From Candidatus Poseidoniales archaeon (lineage in GTDB: Archaea > Thermoplasmatota > Poseidoniia > Poseidoniales > Poseidoniaceae): DNA of 34,867 bases. A program made the translations under genes and the position numbers. Shown one piece after another: positions 9,103-19,028 of this stretch. The notes beneath the pieces were generated by a model. It was not told where the DNA came from. It searched no databases and saw only the letters and a list, made by a program, of their open reading frames with translations. The DNA is taken from NCBI GenBank assembly GCA_003602635.1, contig QQSJ01000007.1, positions 1-34,867 on the forward strand, written 5' to 3'. How positions within the stretch are numbered: the first letter of the stretch is position 1; each line of letters opens with the position of its first letter.

Positions 9103-12100
9103 ATGCCAGAAATCACATATCTCGATTCCTTCGAAGAAACGGAGGCTCTGGCAGCACGCTTGAGCGAACCCGTTCGAAGGTGGTTTTTGGATAAATTTCC
9201 AGACTTTACGCCCCCGCAAAAAATGGCCATCCCTGCCATCATGAAGGGCGAACACTTGCTCCTCTGCAGCCCCACCGGGTCGGGAAAAACGCTCACTGCC
9301 TTCCTGACCGTCATCGACGATTTGGTGCGACGTGCTTTGGACGGATCGCTCAAGGATCAGGTGTATTGCATTTACATCTCACCCATCAAGGCCCTCGCCA
9401 ACGACATCGAACGGAACCTCCTGGGCCCGCTTGAGGAAATTAAGGCCAAGTACCTGCCCGACAGGGCCAAGGAAATCCGCGTTGGGTTGCGCACCGGTGA
9501 CACCTCGCAATCCGACCGGCAAAAGATGCTCAGGAAGCCGCCTCACATCCTCATCACCACGCCAGAGAGCATGGCCATCGCGGTAGGTTCCTCACGATTC
9601 CAACCCATCGTTTCCCGCGTCAAGTGGATGATCATCGATGAGTTGCACAGCTTGGTTCCGACCAAGCGTGGGGTTCACCTGAGCCTGACCTTGTCCTTCT
9701 TGGACACCTTGCTCAAGGATCCCGTGCAGCGGATTGGAATCTCAGCCACCATGGAACCGTTGGACACCGTGGCAGAATACCTCGTGGCCAGCGACGACCG
9801 AGAATCACGCGGTGAAGACCAGCGCATCATGGTCGCGAAGATTTCTGGATCCCGAGAACTTGACCTAGACATCCTGATCACCCATCCTCGCTTCGCCGAT
9901 CGCTCAGTCGCTCAAACGCTTGAGGCGAACGTTGAGACCATCGCCGACCTCATCTCTGCTCACAACACCACCTTGGTCTTCGCCAACACCAGAAAAATGA
10001 CGGAAACGCTGGTGCAACGGCTCCGTCCCTTCCTCGGTGAATTGATCGCCGGCCACCACGGTTCGATGGACAAAAACATCCGGCTTGAGGTCGAACGGAA
10101 GCTGAAACTCGGCCACCTCCGTGCCGTCGTCACTTCGTCTTCGCTTGAGATGGGAATCGACATTGGGTCGGTCGATCTTGTGATTCAAGTCGGCTCGCCC
10201 GGCGACATCGCCACGGCTTTGCAGCGCATTGGACGTGCAGGCCACCACGTGGGCGGCATCCCACGTGCTCGTTTCCTTCCTTCGTCTGTGGACGACCTCC
10301 TGGAATTGGCCGCGCTCCAGGCCGCCATCCAAACCGGTGACATGGACCGCTTGTCCTTCCCCCAGAACTGCCTTGACGTCGTGGCTCAATTCCTGATCGG
10401 ATTGGTCATCAACGAAGAATTGGACATCGACGAAGCCTACGAGGTCGTCGTGAACGCGTGGAGTTACCGCAATTTCGCCTACGACGATTTCATCGAAGTG
10501 CTCGACCTGCTCGAGGACGAACGACGCATTTGGGTGGATTGGGAAGAGAACACCTTCGGTAAGCGTGGATATTCGCGCATGATCTACTACACGAACATCG
10601 GAACGATTGCACCGGACAACTCCTACTTGGTGTTCAATGCAGAAGGGTCGATCCTTGGAAAATTGTCCTCGTCCTTCGTGGCCAGTTTGCGCACCAGCGA
10701 CGTGATCCTCCTCGGTGGTTCCACCTATCGTGTGAACAACATTCAGGGCACGCGTGTGAACGTCAGCAACGTCACTGGCTACCGCCCAACCGTGCCCTCT
10801 TGGTCGGGCGAAGCCCGCTCGAGGTCCGCTGAACTCTCCGCTTCGCTGTTGGACCTCATCGGCCGCTGCACCGTCGCCCTTCGTCGTGAAGTGGACCCGC
10901 GTACGGTCTTGACCGAAGCCTATTCGCTCGGGCGAGATTCGGCCGAGGTCATTGCACGGCATTTGGAGGAACACGTCCTGACGACCTTCCAAGTTCCGGA
11001 CAAAGACCGAATTCTGGTTGAGCAGATCATCGGCGGCGCACACCCAACCTACCTGGTCACCACTTGCAGAGGACGTGGATTCAACACGGCCCTGGGCTAC
11101 TTCATGGCCGGATTGGCGGAACGGGCGAGCATTCCCGTCATCGAGATGTCCTTCGATGAAAACGGCTTGTTGCTGAAGACCGCCCAAGACGTCAATCCTG
11201 GAGCGATGTACGAAGCCTTTGCCGCAGGCGACCACATGGAGGTCATCGAGCGCTACATCATTGGCACGCAGATTTTCGCCAAGCGCTTCAGGGAAGTGGC
11301 CGGTCGAAGCCTGATCATCCCCAAGCGGATCGGCTCAGAAGAAATCAGCCCACAGCAGTTCCAGCAAAAGGCCGACGCCTTGCTGAACCGCCACCGCACC
11401 ATGGACGGTTCGATCCTCATTCGTGAGGCCAAAAACGAGATCCTCTACGGAGACATCGACCTTGGCGGATTGGAGCAATTCCTCACCGCTTGCCGCGAGG
11501 GCCAAGCAAGGATCGTCCACACGCGTGCGACCCTCCCCAGTCGAATCGGCATGTCGCTCTACATGTCGGCCTTCGAAGACCTGATGTCCATGCGCACCCG
11601 CGCCTTCCTGGTCAAAGACATCGACCCTGCCATCTTGGAACGGCTGCTTGGCCGTCGCTCGCTCGCCACAGAGATGACAAGCGAGCAAATTGAGGCCTAC
11701 TACGCCAGCAAGGTCCCGGTCCCGAAGGACGCCAACACGCTGCTGGCGCTGATGGAACACGGGGGCGGCTTGGACCGTTCGTTCGGAAACCCGCTTTACC
11801 GCGAAAAGCTGGCCGGCATTGACCTCGACGTCATACGTGGCTGGGTGGAAGAACTGTGCACCAAGGGATCCATCACCAAGATCGAAGGCACCGGCATGGA
11901 GGAACTGGACGGGAAATGGTTCAGCACCTACATGGGTGAAATTCACGGCACCTTGGGATGCTTGGCCGCCAACGGAGGTCGGGAAGTTGAGGACCTGCTG
12001 ACCTTGCACACGGCCGGATTGACCTACCGAATGGCCTCCGAGTTTGAGGGCACAAAGGTGGCTGCATGGAAGGACATGGAACTTGGAGACCCACAAGAAG

Positions 12101-14391
12101 CGCTCAGGGTGAAATTGATCGAGATGCTTGGCTCAGAAGGTCCACAGACCGCAGACCAACTGGAGGTCAGGTTGCCTTTCCCCCGAACCATGGTCGAACG
12201 CACCATCCACCAATTGGAAACGAGGAACGTCATCAGCATCGGTTTCTTCACCCAAACCGAAGAAGCTGAATTCATCCTCAAGGTGGACGAACACCGCATC
12301 ACGGGTGGGGAGGAAGACGTGGTGGAATACCGTTCCATCCAGAACATGATCCTCGACAAGTCGTTCACGATGTACGACGACGTCGACCAAGCCTTTGACA
12401 AGCATCTTCTGTTCCAAAAGCAACAGGAATTGCTCTATAGAATAAACGACTTCAGGTTCAGCGACTGGAAGGACCTGCAACTCGACCGCGACATTGTCAA
12501 CGGTCGTCTTCTTCACAACCGGCAGGGGTACACGACCCGGCGGAACCTGCCGATGCTGCTTGGTCTGAAACCGGAACCTTACATCGGCGCCATGGAGGCG
12601 GACCTGCTGGATCGCATCCTCCCCGGCGAAGAGCCTCAACGGTCAGAAATCGTCGCCATGTACCCCAAAGGCGACGAGCACAAACAACTCCAACGCGACG
12701 TCAAGAATGGATTGGCCAACCTTGAACGCCAGCTCTTGGTGGCCAAACAATTCGAGGAAGTGCCCGGCCGAAGACGGCGGCTTTCCTTCTACCACCGCGT
12801 CCACCAAGTCTACGACGGCCTGTCCTTTGAGGACGCCTTGTGTGAAGTGATTCACCGCATTGGACCGATCAAGGCCAACACCTTGCGCTTCTACGTGAGC
12901 CGGGCCTACGAAGAATTGGTGCTTGCGCTGAAGTCCCTCGAAACGCAAGGCCGCATCAGCCGGGTCACGACCTTGGTGCCCGAACCTGAGGATTTCTACT
13001 GCGCTCCGGAGGAAGTCGGCACCTTCCGACGCGCCCGCAGGGAAGACCGCGAAATGCGCATCTTGACGCAATCCGACCCTTACGTGTCCAGATTCATTTG
13101 GGAAGTCCGCGCCATGCTGGACCGTGGTTGGTACCTGCCCGTGTTCAAAGGCATCGACCCCGTTGGCAAGGTCTTGATGTTCAAGGTCAACGATTACCTC
13201 GAAGTCAAGGACATCCAGATCCCCGCTGCGTACCTCGATGAATTCTGTGAAGCCTTCGACGTGCTGCTCAACAACCACGCCGAGCAATTGGTCGACGTGG
13301 CCGTGCTTAGCGGCATCAACGGGCAACCGATCAGCGAAGTCGATCAAGTGTGGAGGGACGCGCTCGCCTCCATCGGATTCAAGCTCGCAGGCGAGCGAAT
13401 GATCCGAGGAGGTATCGTGGAAACACAACCTCGGAATTTGGCGGATCGGGCCCTTTTCCACAAGCACCACCTCCACCAAACCTCAAGGTTGGAGAACGAA
13501 TTCCTCGCGCTCAAGCGCATCCGTGAAGTCCGCGACGACTTTGCCCTCCGTGGACGCGCCGAACTGTACCGCGTCGACCTCAAGAGCATGGCCAGCGCCA
13601 ACCGCCTCCACCAAGGCGTCAACCTTCGTGGCCACCAGTCCTGGGCCTCGTACGAGCACTTCCAGACCTTGTTGGCGATCCGAGGCATCGAACCTGACGA
13701 GGACTTGGCCGACGTGCTCGACTTCTTCTCGAATCACTCCGACCATGACCTGTTCAAGGAACGCTACGCACTCAGCCAATCGGAGTTCAGGAAGCTGGTC
13801 CAACCTCTGATTCGCTCAGGACACATCGTCCAAGACTTCCGCGGCGGCTTCCGCACCGTGGCAAGAGACGCCTCGTTGGAACGTTCGGTGCTTCGCAAGG
13901 AATACCTCAGGTCGCTGGTCGCGGATTTCCCGGTGATGACGATCAAGCAGTTGTTGTCCTTGGCAGGAAGCCACTTCAAGCCGGAGGAAGTCAAAGCCAT
14001 CCTGACGGAATTTGAGGAAGACGAGACGCTGATCAAAGGCTTCCTTATCGACGATCTCCACGAAGTGTGTTGGGGCCGTAAGGACCTCCTTGCCGAAGCC
14101 AAGGAACTCCAACCTATGCGCGATTTCGTGCTCCCACCCTCGGACCCAATCGCCCCCTACTTCTCTGGCACCCTCAAGGAGCGATTCGGCTTCGGAAGCG
14201 CCTATCTTGTCTTCAAGAACGGTGAGCCGGCGGCGGCCTTCAAGGCCAACACCAGGAACCGCGTCATCGAGGTCACCGATTACGAAGGCCGAGAGGACGC
14301 GTGGCGCATCGTCAAGGAGTTCGCATGGGAGCACCAAATGCCGCTGACGTCCGAAGTCAGGATTGGCGGCCGAAGGCTGAGCAGTTCCTGA
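9103..14391 (+). CDS. lhr: Very large Lhr-type ATP-dependent helicase
   Basis: A superfamily 2 DNA/RNA helicase of the Lhr group, which acts in DNA repair. The 1762-residue protein shows the motifs in order: Q-motif-like PPQKMAI (37-43), Walker A SPTGSGKT (56-63), motif Ia SPIKALANDI (93-102), motif II DELH (179-182), motif III SAT (214-216) and motif VI QRIGRAGH (374-381). The Lhr-specific region follows, including YRPTVPSWSGE at about 560. The remaining ~900 residues form a long C-terminal extension that looks like repeated winged-helix blocks. The end (about 1705-1762, with AAAFKA and REDAWRIVKEF) resembles the beta-barrel end of YcaQ/AlkZ-type proteins. Most archaeal Lhr proteins I know are about 850-950 residues; this is nearer the long bacterial form (about 1,500) and exceeds it. 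A TATA box precedes it. Confidence 0.9.
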   Translation: MPEITYLDSFEETEALAARLSEPVRRWFLDKFPDFTPPQKMAIPAIMKGEHLLLCSPTGSGKTLTAFLTVIDDLVRRALDGSLKDQVYCIYISPIKALANDIERNLLGPLEEIKAKYLPDRAKEIRVGLRTGDTSQSDRQKMLRKPPHILITTPESMAIAVGSSRFQPIVSRVKWMIIDELHSLVPTKRGVHLSLTLSFLDTLLKDPVQRIGISATMEPLDTVAEYLVASDDRESRGEDQRIMVAKISGSRELDLDILITHPRFADRSVAQTLEANVETIADLISAHNTTLVFANTRKMTETLVQRLRPFLGELIAGHHGSMDKNIRLEVERKLKLGHLRAVVTSSSLEMGIDIGSVDLVIQVGSPGDIATALQRIGRAGHHVGGIPRARFLPSSVDDLLELAALQAAIQTGDMDRLSFPQNCLDVVAQFLIGLVINEELDIDEAYEVVVNAWSYRNFAYDDFIEVLDLLEDERRIWVDWEENTFGKRGYSRMIYYTNIGTIAPDNSYLVFNAEGSILGKLSSSFVASLRTSDVILLGGSTYRVNNIQGTRVNVSNVTGYRPTVPSWSGEARSRSAELSASLLDLIGRCTVALRREVDPRTVLTEAYSLGRDSAEVIARHLEEHVLTTFQVPDKDRILVEQIIGGAHPTYLVTTCRGRGFNTALGYFMAGLAERASIPVIEMSFDENGLLLKTAQDVNPGAMYEAFAAGDHMEVIERYIIGTQIFAKRFREVAGRSLIIPKRIGSEEISPQQFQQKADALLNRHRTMDGSILIREAKNEILYGDIDLGGLEQFLTACREGQARIVHTRATLPSRIGMSLYMSAFEDLMSMRTRAFLVKDIDPAILERLLGRRSLATEMTSEQIEAYYASKVPVPKDANTLLALMEHGGGLDRSFGNPLYREKLAGIDLDVIRGWVEELCTKGSITKIEGTGMEELDGKWFSTYMGEIHGTLGCLAANGGREVEDLLTLHTAGLTYRMASEFEGTKVAAWKDMELGDPQEALRVKLIEMLGSEGPQTADQLEVRLPFPRTMVERTIHQLETRNVISIGFFTQTEEAEFILKVDEHRITGGEEDVVEYRSIQNMILDKSFTMYDDVDQAFDKHLLFQKQQELLYRINDFRFSDWKDLQLDRDIVNGRLLHNRQGYTTRRNLPMLLGLKPEPYIGAMEADLLDRILPGEEPQRSEIVAMYPKGDEHKQLQRDVKNGLANLERQLLVAKQFEEVPGRRRRLSFYHRVHQVYDGLSFEDALCEVIHRIGPIKANTLRFYVSRAYEELVLALKSLETQGRISRVTTLVPEPEDFYCAPEEVGTFRRARREDREMRILTQSDPYVSRFIWEVRAMLDRGWYLPVFKGIDPVGKVLMFKVNDYLEVKDIQIPAAYLDEFCEAFDVLLNNHAEQLVDVAVLSGINGQPISEVDQVWRDALASIGFKLAGERMIRGGIVETQPRNLADRALFHKHHLHQTSRLENEFLALKRIREVRDDFALRGRAELYRVDLKSMASANRLHQGVNLRGHQSWASYEHFQTLLAIRGIEPDEDLADVLDFFSNHSDHDLFKERYALSQSEFRKLVQPLIRSGHIVQDFRGGFRTVARDASLERSVLRKEYLRSLVADFPVMTIKQLLSLAGSHFKPEEVKAILTEFEEDETLIKGFLIDDLHEVCWGRKDLLAEAKELQPMRDFVLPPSDPIAPYFSGTLKERFGFGSAYLVFKNGEPAAAFKANTRNRVIEVTDYEGREDAWRIVKEFAWEHQMPLTSEVRIGGRRLSSS

Positions 14392-14444
14392 AGGTCAGAA
14401 CAACACACCAACAGGTTTTGAAGACCCAATCATCTGTTCGATAC

Positions 14445-17400
14445 ATGCAGGATGCTTCGGCACGTGCGCTCGGCTTGGTTTCCATCCTCCTTCTTTCGAC
14501 CACGCTCGCCGTGGTGAGCCCGAGCGCAGGGGCAGAATCCGCTTTGGACATCGAGGTCCTCGACACCAAGGTCAACCCCGCCAACAACCACACCTACCAT
14601 CTGCTCTCCGCGTCCTCATGGACGGAGGCTGCACAGGCAGCACGGGGACTCGAAGGATTCCTTGTGACCGTCGATGACGAAGCAGAAAACACGTGGCTCC
14701 ATGAGACGTGGGGCAACGATGGGAACGTCACACGCCACCTTTGGACAGGCCTCAACGACGCCGGTGAAGAGGGCGTGTTCCGCTGGCATGACGGAACGCC
14801 TTTCCTCCACCGACAGTGGGGCGAGGACCAACCCAGCATGACCGACGTGGAAGATTACGTCCACATCACGGGACCCAACATGGGTTCGATCGAACCCGGA
14901 GCATGGAACGATCTCGAGAACGACCCGCAATATTTCCCTGTTTACGGCGTGGTGGAAATTGGACCCGGTGCAGACTTTGCGTTGCGCTTTGACGGCGACG
15001 ACGATCACGTCATCACCGACGACGACACCACCTTGACGGAACCTGCAACCGCAGGCGAACTGACCATTGAGGCACGCATCAATCCTGCAGACCTCGACGG
15101 CATCCACACCGTCGTCATGTACGGTGACCACGGCTACGGGCTCTACCTCAACGATGGACGGTTGGGGTACGCCTCTGAATACAGCCTTTCCAAGAACCCC
15201 CTCAGCGACGCAAACATCAGCGTGCCAACCGATGCATGGTCGACGGTGGCCGTGGCCGTGAACGCAACCACAGGCGGGACCTTCTTCCTCAACGGCGAGG
15301 CGATTGGAAGCTTTGACGCCACGAAGGCAGAAATCCCGTCGGGTGATTTTGGATCAAACGATTGCTATGAGTCTGGTTTGGCCTGTCAAAACTTGGTCAT
15401 TGGCCGGCATGGTGCCGGTGCTGACCGCTACCATTTCCACGGGATGATCGACCACGTGACCATCGCAGCGAACGACATGCGGGAGACGTCAAACGACGGC
15501 AACGTCACGTTGCTGGCGCCCACAAGTGCGATGTCCACCTGGACCTTTGGCGAGGGAGAAGGCGACCAAACCACCGACTCCAACAACCGTTCAGCCACCG
15601 TGCACGGGGCGGCTTGGGTCATGCCAGACGGTTCCATCGTGGCCCAAGCCATGGAACTGGAAAACGGTGAGGAACTCATGTTGGACGACATCAGTGCAGG
15701 AGACACGCTCCTGTTCTTCGCTGAACTTCCCCAATACACCCGCGACATGACCCTCCAAGCATTCGGATGGTCCGCAGGGAACGGGAAGGAAGAGGGCGAT
15801 GCGGAGTTCAGCCTCTTCCACGACATCGACCGTGTTCCTTCGGCTTGGTCCCACATGGACGAGGTGGAAGATTGGGGCTGGGGTGGCGTCTTCGCGTCCT
15901 ACAGTTGGCCCGACGCCGGTGTGCACTGGTTTGCGTTGCAGGCTGAAGCCGACATCGATGAATTCAGCCTCTGGATCGATTGGGACGTTGCCGAAGCACC
16001 CCCAACCTTGGACGACATGATTGAACTGAAGCACGGCATTCCCGTGGCCGACCAGGAACTGCAAAGCCAACGTGGCAGTGAATTCGGGGACAGCGTGCAG
16101 TACTACGTCAACGTCACCGAACCACTCGCTGACCTTTCCGTGGAAACCTACGGCGGCAACGGGAACGTCAACCTCGCCATCTCCTACGGCGGACCACCGG
16201 ACCCCTTCGGTCAGTGGAGCGAATGGGACGAGTGGGACATCATCGGTGCACCCGGAGTGTTCGGAGATGACAGCGACGTTGAAGCATACGAAGACTGGTC
16301 CACAGGCCCTGGAAACGAAGAGCAGGTGCACCTCTACAACCTGCAACCAGGCATCTACTACATCACCGCCTTCACGTGGGGCCAAGCCCGGGACTACAGC
16401 ATCGTCGCGGACTTGACACCGATGCCCACCAACGGAGAAGCCGCTGACGCGATTGCCCTGACGGCAGGCGTTCCCTACGGGCCATTCTCGGGATACGACG
16501 GACTCAGCCAATACTTCACCATCGATGTACCCGATGGAACAGAACGGCTTGAGGTCAGCCTCGACGACGGTCTTGGCGAAGCAGACTTGCATCTCGCCTA
16601 CGAATCCACGCCCACCGAGACCGTGTACGACGAGCGCAGTGCAGCGCCAGGCGCCAACGATCGGGTGGCGTTTAACGACCCAACTCCGGGAACGTGGATG
16701 ATCCTCGTGCACACCGACCGCGTCTTCAGCGGAACAACCATCCTTGCGGAATTCACCGACCGATACGTCTGGGATTGGGACGGTGAACCGATTCAACTGC
16801 TCAACGGTGAAGCCATTGTTGGCATCGAAGCCGAAGAGGGCACGGTGCTGGAGTTCTTTGGCATCCTCGAAGAGCCCGCATCACCCCTCGAGGTCAACAC
16901 GTGGGGCGATGAAGGGAGCATCGAACTCGAGGGCGAAGCCGAGCCCTACGATTGGGAGATGCTCTTCGAGGATGGACCACGCGGTCGACAATGGGGCGAA
17001 CAGAGCTGGTCCACTGGCGACGGTGTTGCTTGGACCTGGTACGTGGACACCGCCGCCAATGGACGCTTCGACGTCACCGTGGAAGTCGTCGATGACATCA
17101 CCGGCTTCGGCATCATCGCCACATGGTTCGAAGCCGACCTGCCTCCGGTCGACGACGATGACGACGATGATGTGGACGAACCGTTCGAACCAGAAGGATG
17201 CGAAGAGAGGGCCATGGATTGGTTCGAGGATCTGGACACCAACAGGGACGGTCTCGTCACCGTTGACGAGCATCGCCCCCATCCCTCGACGGGTACGCCT
17301 GCAGCGGACGTTGACAAGAACGGGGATGAACGCATCCAGATGGAAGAAGTGGAAGCGGACCTCTGCACCTGTGGCGAGGAATTCATGTTCATTTGGGACC

Positions 17401-18008
17401 AAGCGGACGATGCCGATGCAATCACCGTCGAAGACCTCGAGGAGATCGACTACCTGAACGAGATTGACGTCGAAGCCATCGACCGAGACGGAGATGGCGA
17501 CATCGACGGTGGAGAAGCCGAGCGTCACACCTTGGCCTGCAGCACGACCTACGACCCGCTGGACCTTGACGGAGACGGCGTGCCGAACGAAGACGATGCC
17601 TTCCCAGAAGATCCCGACGAAAGCCTGGACACCGACGGTGACGGCGTTGGGGACAACGCTGACTTGGTTTCAGGCGTCAACGACTCGATGGTCACCTACG
17701 GGGCTGCTGCGGCCGTCCTGGTGCTCATCATCGTCTTGCTCTTGACCATGCTGCGCCGAGGACCCGGCGGTTCGCACGTCGACCCATGGGCGGAATCCGG
17801 AGACGAGAAGCGAATGCCCGAATTGTTTGACAACACGATGGCCATGCCGGAGCCGCTACCTACCACCGCCGAACCAACCTCCAGCAGCGCAACCGTTGAC
17901 CCACAGGACGTCCAGCCTGTTCCGGAAATGATGGACCTGCCCAGCATGACCGACCTGCCACCTGCGTTGGATGACGCCCTTCCGGGTGCACCGCTCGAAT
18001 GGCGTTGA
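14445..18008 (+). CDS. Large surface protein: C-type lectin, LamG-like, EF-hand repeats, C-terminal TM
   Basis: A 1187-residue exported, membrane-anchored protein. A signal peptide is at about 1-30 (hydrophobic LGLVSILLLSTTLAVV, then AGA). A C-type lectin-like domain is at about 48-172 (WTEAAQAARGLEGFLVTV, WTGLND, WNDLEND). A LamG/concanavalin-like domain is at about 178-392. Several pre-peptidase-C-terminal-like beta modules fill about 405-905. A poly-Asp linker leads to calcium-binding loops: EF-hand-like at about 929, 955 and 1013, and DxDGDG repeats at about 1040 and 1062. One TM helix is at about 1082-1103, then an 84-residue Pro/Met-rich cytoplasmic tail. The frame is open from 14301 inside lhr, but the ATG at 14445 gives the signal peptide. 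Likely role: adhesion or glycan binding. Convergent with archaeosortase A, though it lacks a terminal PGF-type sorting signal. Confidence 0.85.
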   Translation: MQDASARALGLVSILLLSTTLAVVSPSAGAESALDIEVLDTKVNPANNHTYHLLSASSWTEAAQAARGLEGFLVTVDDEAENTWLHETWGNDGNVTRHLWTGLNDAGEEGVFRWHDGTPFLHRQWGEDQPSMTDVEDYVHITGPNMGSIEPGAWNDLENDPQYFPVYGVVEIGPGADFALRFDGDDDHVITDDDTTLTEPATAGELTIEARINPADLDGIHTVVMYGDHGYGLYLNDGRLGYASEYSLSKNPLSDANISVPTDAWSTVAVAVNATTGGTFFLNGEAIGSFDATKAEIPSGDFGSNDCYESGLACQNLVIGRHGAGADRYHFHGMIDHVTIAANDMRETSNDGNVTLLAPTSAMSTWTFGEGEGDQTTDSNNRSATVHGAAWVMPDGSIVAQAMELENGEELMLDDISAGDTLLFFAELPQYTRDMTLQAFGWSAGNGKEEGDAEFSLFHDIDRVPSAWSHMDEVEDWGWGGVFASYSWPDAGVHWFALQAEADIDEFSLWIDWDVAEAPPTLDDMIELKHGIPVADQELQSQRGSEFGDSVQYYVNVTEPLADLSVETYGGNGNVNLAISYGGPPDPFGQWSEWDEWDIIGAPGVFGDDSDVEAYEDWSTGPGNEEQVHLYNLQPGIYYITAFTWGQARDYSIVADLTPMPTNGEAADAIALTAGVPYGPFSGYDGLSQYFTIDVPDGTERLEVSLDDGLGEADLHLAYESTPTETVYDERSAAPGANDRVAFNDPTPGTWMILVHTDRVFSGTTILAEFTDRYVWDWDGEPIQLLNGEAIVGIEAEEGTVLEFFGILEEPASPLEVNTWGDEGSIELEGEAEPYDWEMLFEDGPRGRQWGEQSWSTGDGVAWTWYVDTAANGRFDVTVEVVDDITGFGIIATWFEADLPPVDDDDDDDVDEPFEPEGCEERAMDWFEDLDTNRDGLVTVDEHRPHPSTGTPAADVDKNGDERIQMEEVEADLCTCGEEFMFIWDQADDADAITVEDLEEIDYLNEIDVEAIDRDGDGDIDGGEAERHTLACSTTYDPLDLDGDGVPNEDDAFPEDPDESLDTDGDGVGDNADLVSGVNDSMVTYGAAAAVLVLIIVLLLTMLRRGPGGSHVDPWAESGDEKRMPELFDNTMAMPEPLPTTAEPTSSSATVDPQDVQPVPEMMDLPSMTDLPPALDDALPGAPLEWR

Positions 18009-18011
18009 GCC

Positions 18012-18929
18012 TCAAAGGGCGTCCTTTGGTCGCAACGCGAGCCGTATTGGTCGCATCAATCGAAGCACATGACTGTGGAGTTCCGGCAAGAGCCGGAACA
18101 TCACGAGGGCCAAGCCATACATGGCGAGCAAGGCCACAACCCGAGCGGCATAGGTGTGCGCGAACTCGAACATTCGAAGACCGAAGACCTCCACCTCACC
18201 GTGGATGGCATGAAGCCAGACGATCCCAGCATTGCGGAAGATGTTCAGGACGTGAATGAGCGGGATCGTGAGCAGCAGAGCACGCATCCTTCGCTTCCAT
18301 GACAGGTCCAAGACGGCGATGGCACCGACAAAGACGATCATCGACTGCAGCGCGGTGCAGGCCAACACGATGTTGACCCCAACCGAGGTACCGTCCGCCC
18401 AGACAAGGTCGGTTTGGATGGGATAATCGCCGAACGGTTGGCTCCAGAACCACATGTTTCCATCCCACTCTTCCCAGAGCACTTGTCCTTCAGGCGTGCT
18501 GACGTAAGTCTCTCCGACGCGCACGTCACCGGCCCCACTGAACCGGAGCATCAGGGCCGATTGCGAAGCCACGGCCACGATGGCCAGTTTGCTCAACCAA
18601 GGAACATGGTAAGTCGCAAGGTACGGCAAACCGGCCAAGGCGACGGCCCCCTTCAACCAGCGCAAGGCCGAAACGTCACGTGCATCCTCCGCCTTCCATT
18701 CCCACCAAGCAAGACCAATGCAGGCAGGCAATGCAGCGCTGAGCATCACGGTCAGGACGGGATCTCCCTCCTGCCAATATCCGTCGGCCATGAGGAAAAA
18801 ACCGAGGCCAACCAAAGGCCAAGCGAGGAGACTGACATTGTGCAGGCCTACTCGACGGGACAAGGAAAGGCCGAGGAGGAGCATGCCTGAGGCGAGCAGC
18901 CCGATGGACTCCACAGAAGCCCCCGCCAT
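18012..18929 (-). CDS. artA: Archaeosortase A
   Basis: A polytopic membrane transpeptidase-like enzyme that in haloarchaea processes PGF-CTERM surface proteins and couples them to lipid. The 305-residue protein has about eight hydrophobic segments. The exosortase/archaeosortase catalytic signature is visible: Cys in LACTALQSMIVF (C191), Arg in NIFRNAGIVWL (R232), and a third conserved block FEFAHTYAARV (H258/R263). The 41-residue Cys-Arg spacing equals that I recall for Haloferax ArtA. The open frame runs upstream to 19490, but that part overlaps the divergent phosphatase gene; the ATG at 18929 starts straight into the first TM helix. Convergent with the surface protein, 3 bases between stops. 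No PGF-type substrate is encoded in this window. Confidence 0.88.
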   Translation of the reverse strand: MAGASVESIGLLASGMLLLGLSLSRRVGLHNVSLLAWPLVGLGFFLMADGYWQEGDPVLTVMLSAALPACIGLAWWEWKAEDARDVSALRWLKGAVALAGLPYLATYHVPWLSKLAIVAVASQSALMLRFSGAGDVRVGETYVSTPEGQVLWEEWDGNMWFWSQPFGDYPIQTDLVWADGTSVGVNIVLACTALQSMIVFVGAIAVLDLSWKRRMRALLLTIPLIHVLNIFRNAGIVWLHAIHGEVEVFGLRMFEFAHTYAARVVALLAMYGLALVMFRLLPELHSHVLRLMRPIRLALRPKDAL

Positions 18930-19017
18930 GCCCTTCACCTTGCTGCGTCCGTCTTCAACCCTCTGCGTTGCGCAAACCTGACGAGCGCCGGTGACCAACC
19001 TCAAGGGCTGAGCGGAC

Positions 19018-19023
19018 GGAGGT
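19018..19023 (+). promoter_or_regulatory. Shine-Dalgarno site of the HAD phosphatase gene
   Basis: GGAGGT stands 5 bases before the ATG at 19029 and fits the anti-SD end of archaeal 16S rRNA. It fixes the start of that gene, which matters because the divergent artA reading frame is open across it. Confidence 0.65.
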
Positions 19024-19028
19024 AGACC

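Noticed and set aside
9904-11235. 443-codon minus-strand open frame inside the Lhr helicase gene
   Set aside because: Lies antisense to helicase motif VI and the Lhr region; composition matches a shadow frame and no motif or start signal supports it.
15591-16796. 401-codon minus-strand open frame inside the surface protein gene
   Set aside because: Antisense to conserved beta modules; Val/His-rich shadow composition with no recognisable domain.
17151-17175. GACGAT-type simple repeat (poly-Asp codons)
   Set aside because: It is a coding low-complexity acidic linker in the surface protein, not an independent repeat element.
18968-18975. TTGCGCAA palindrome between artA and the HAD gene
   Set aside because: Only 8 bp with no flanking symmetry; expected by chance in a window of this size.
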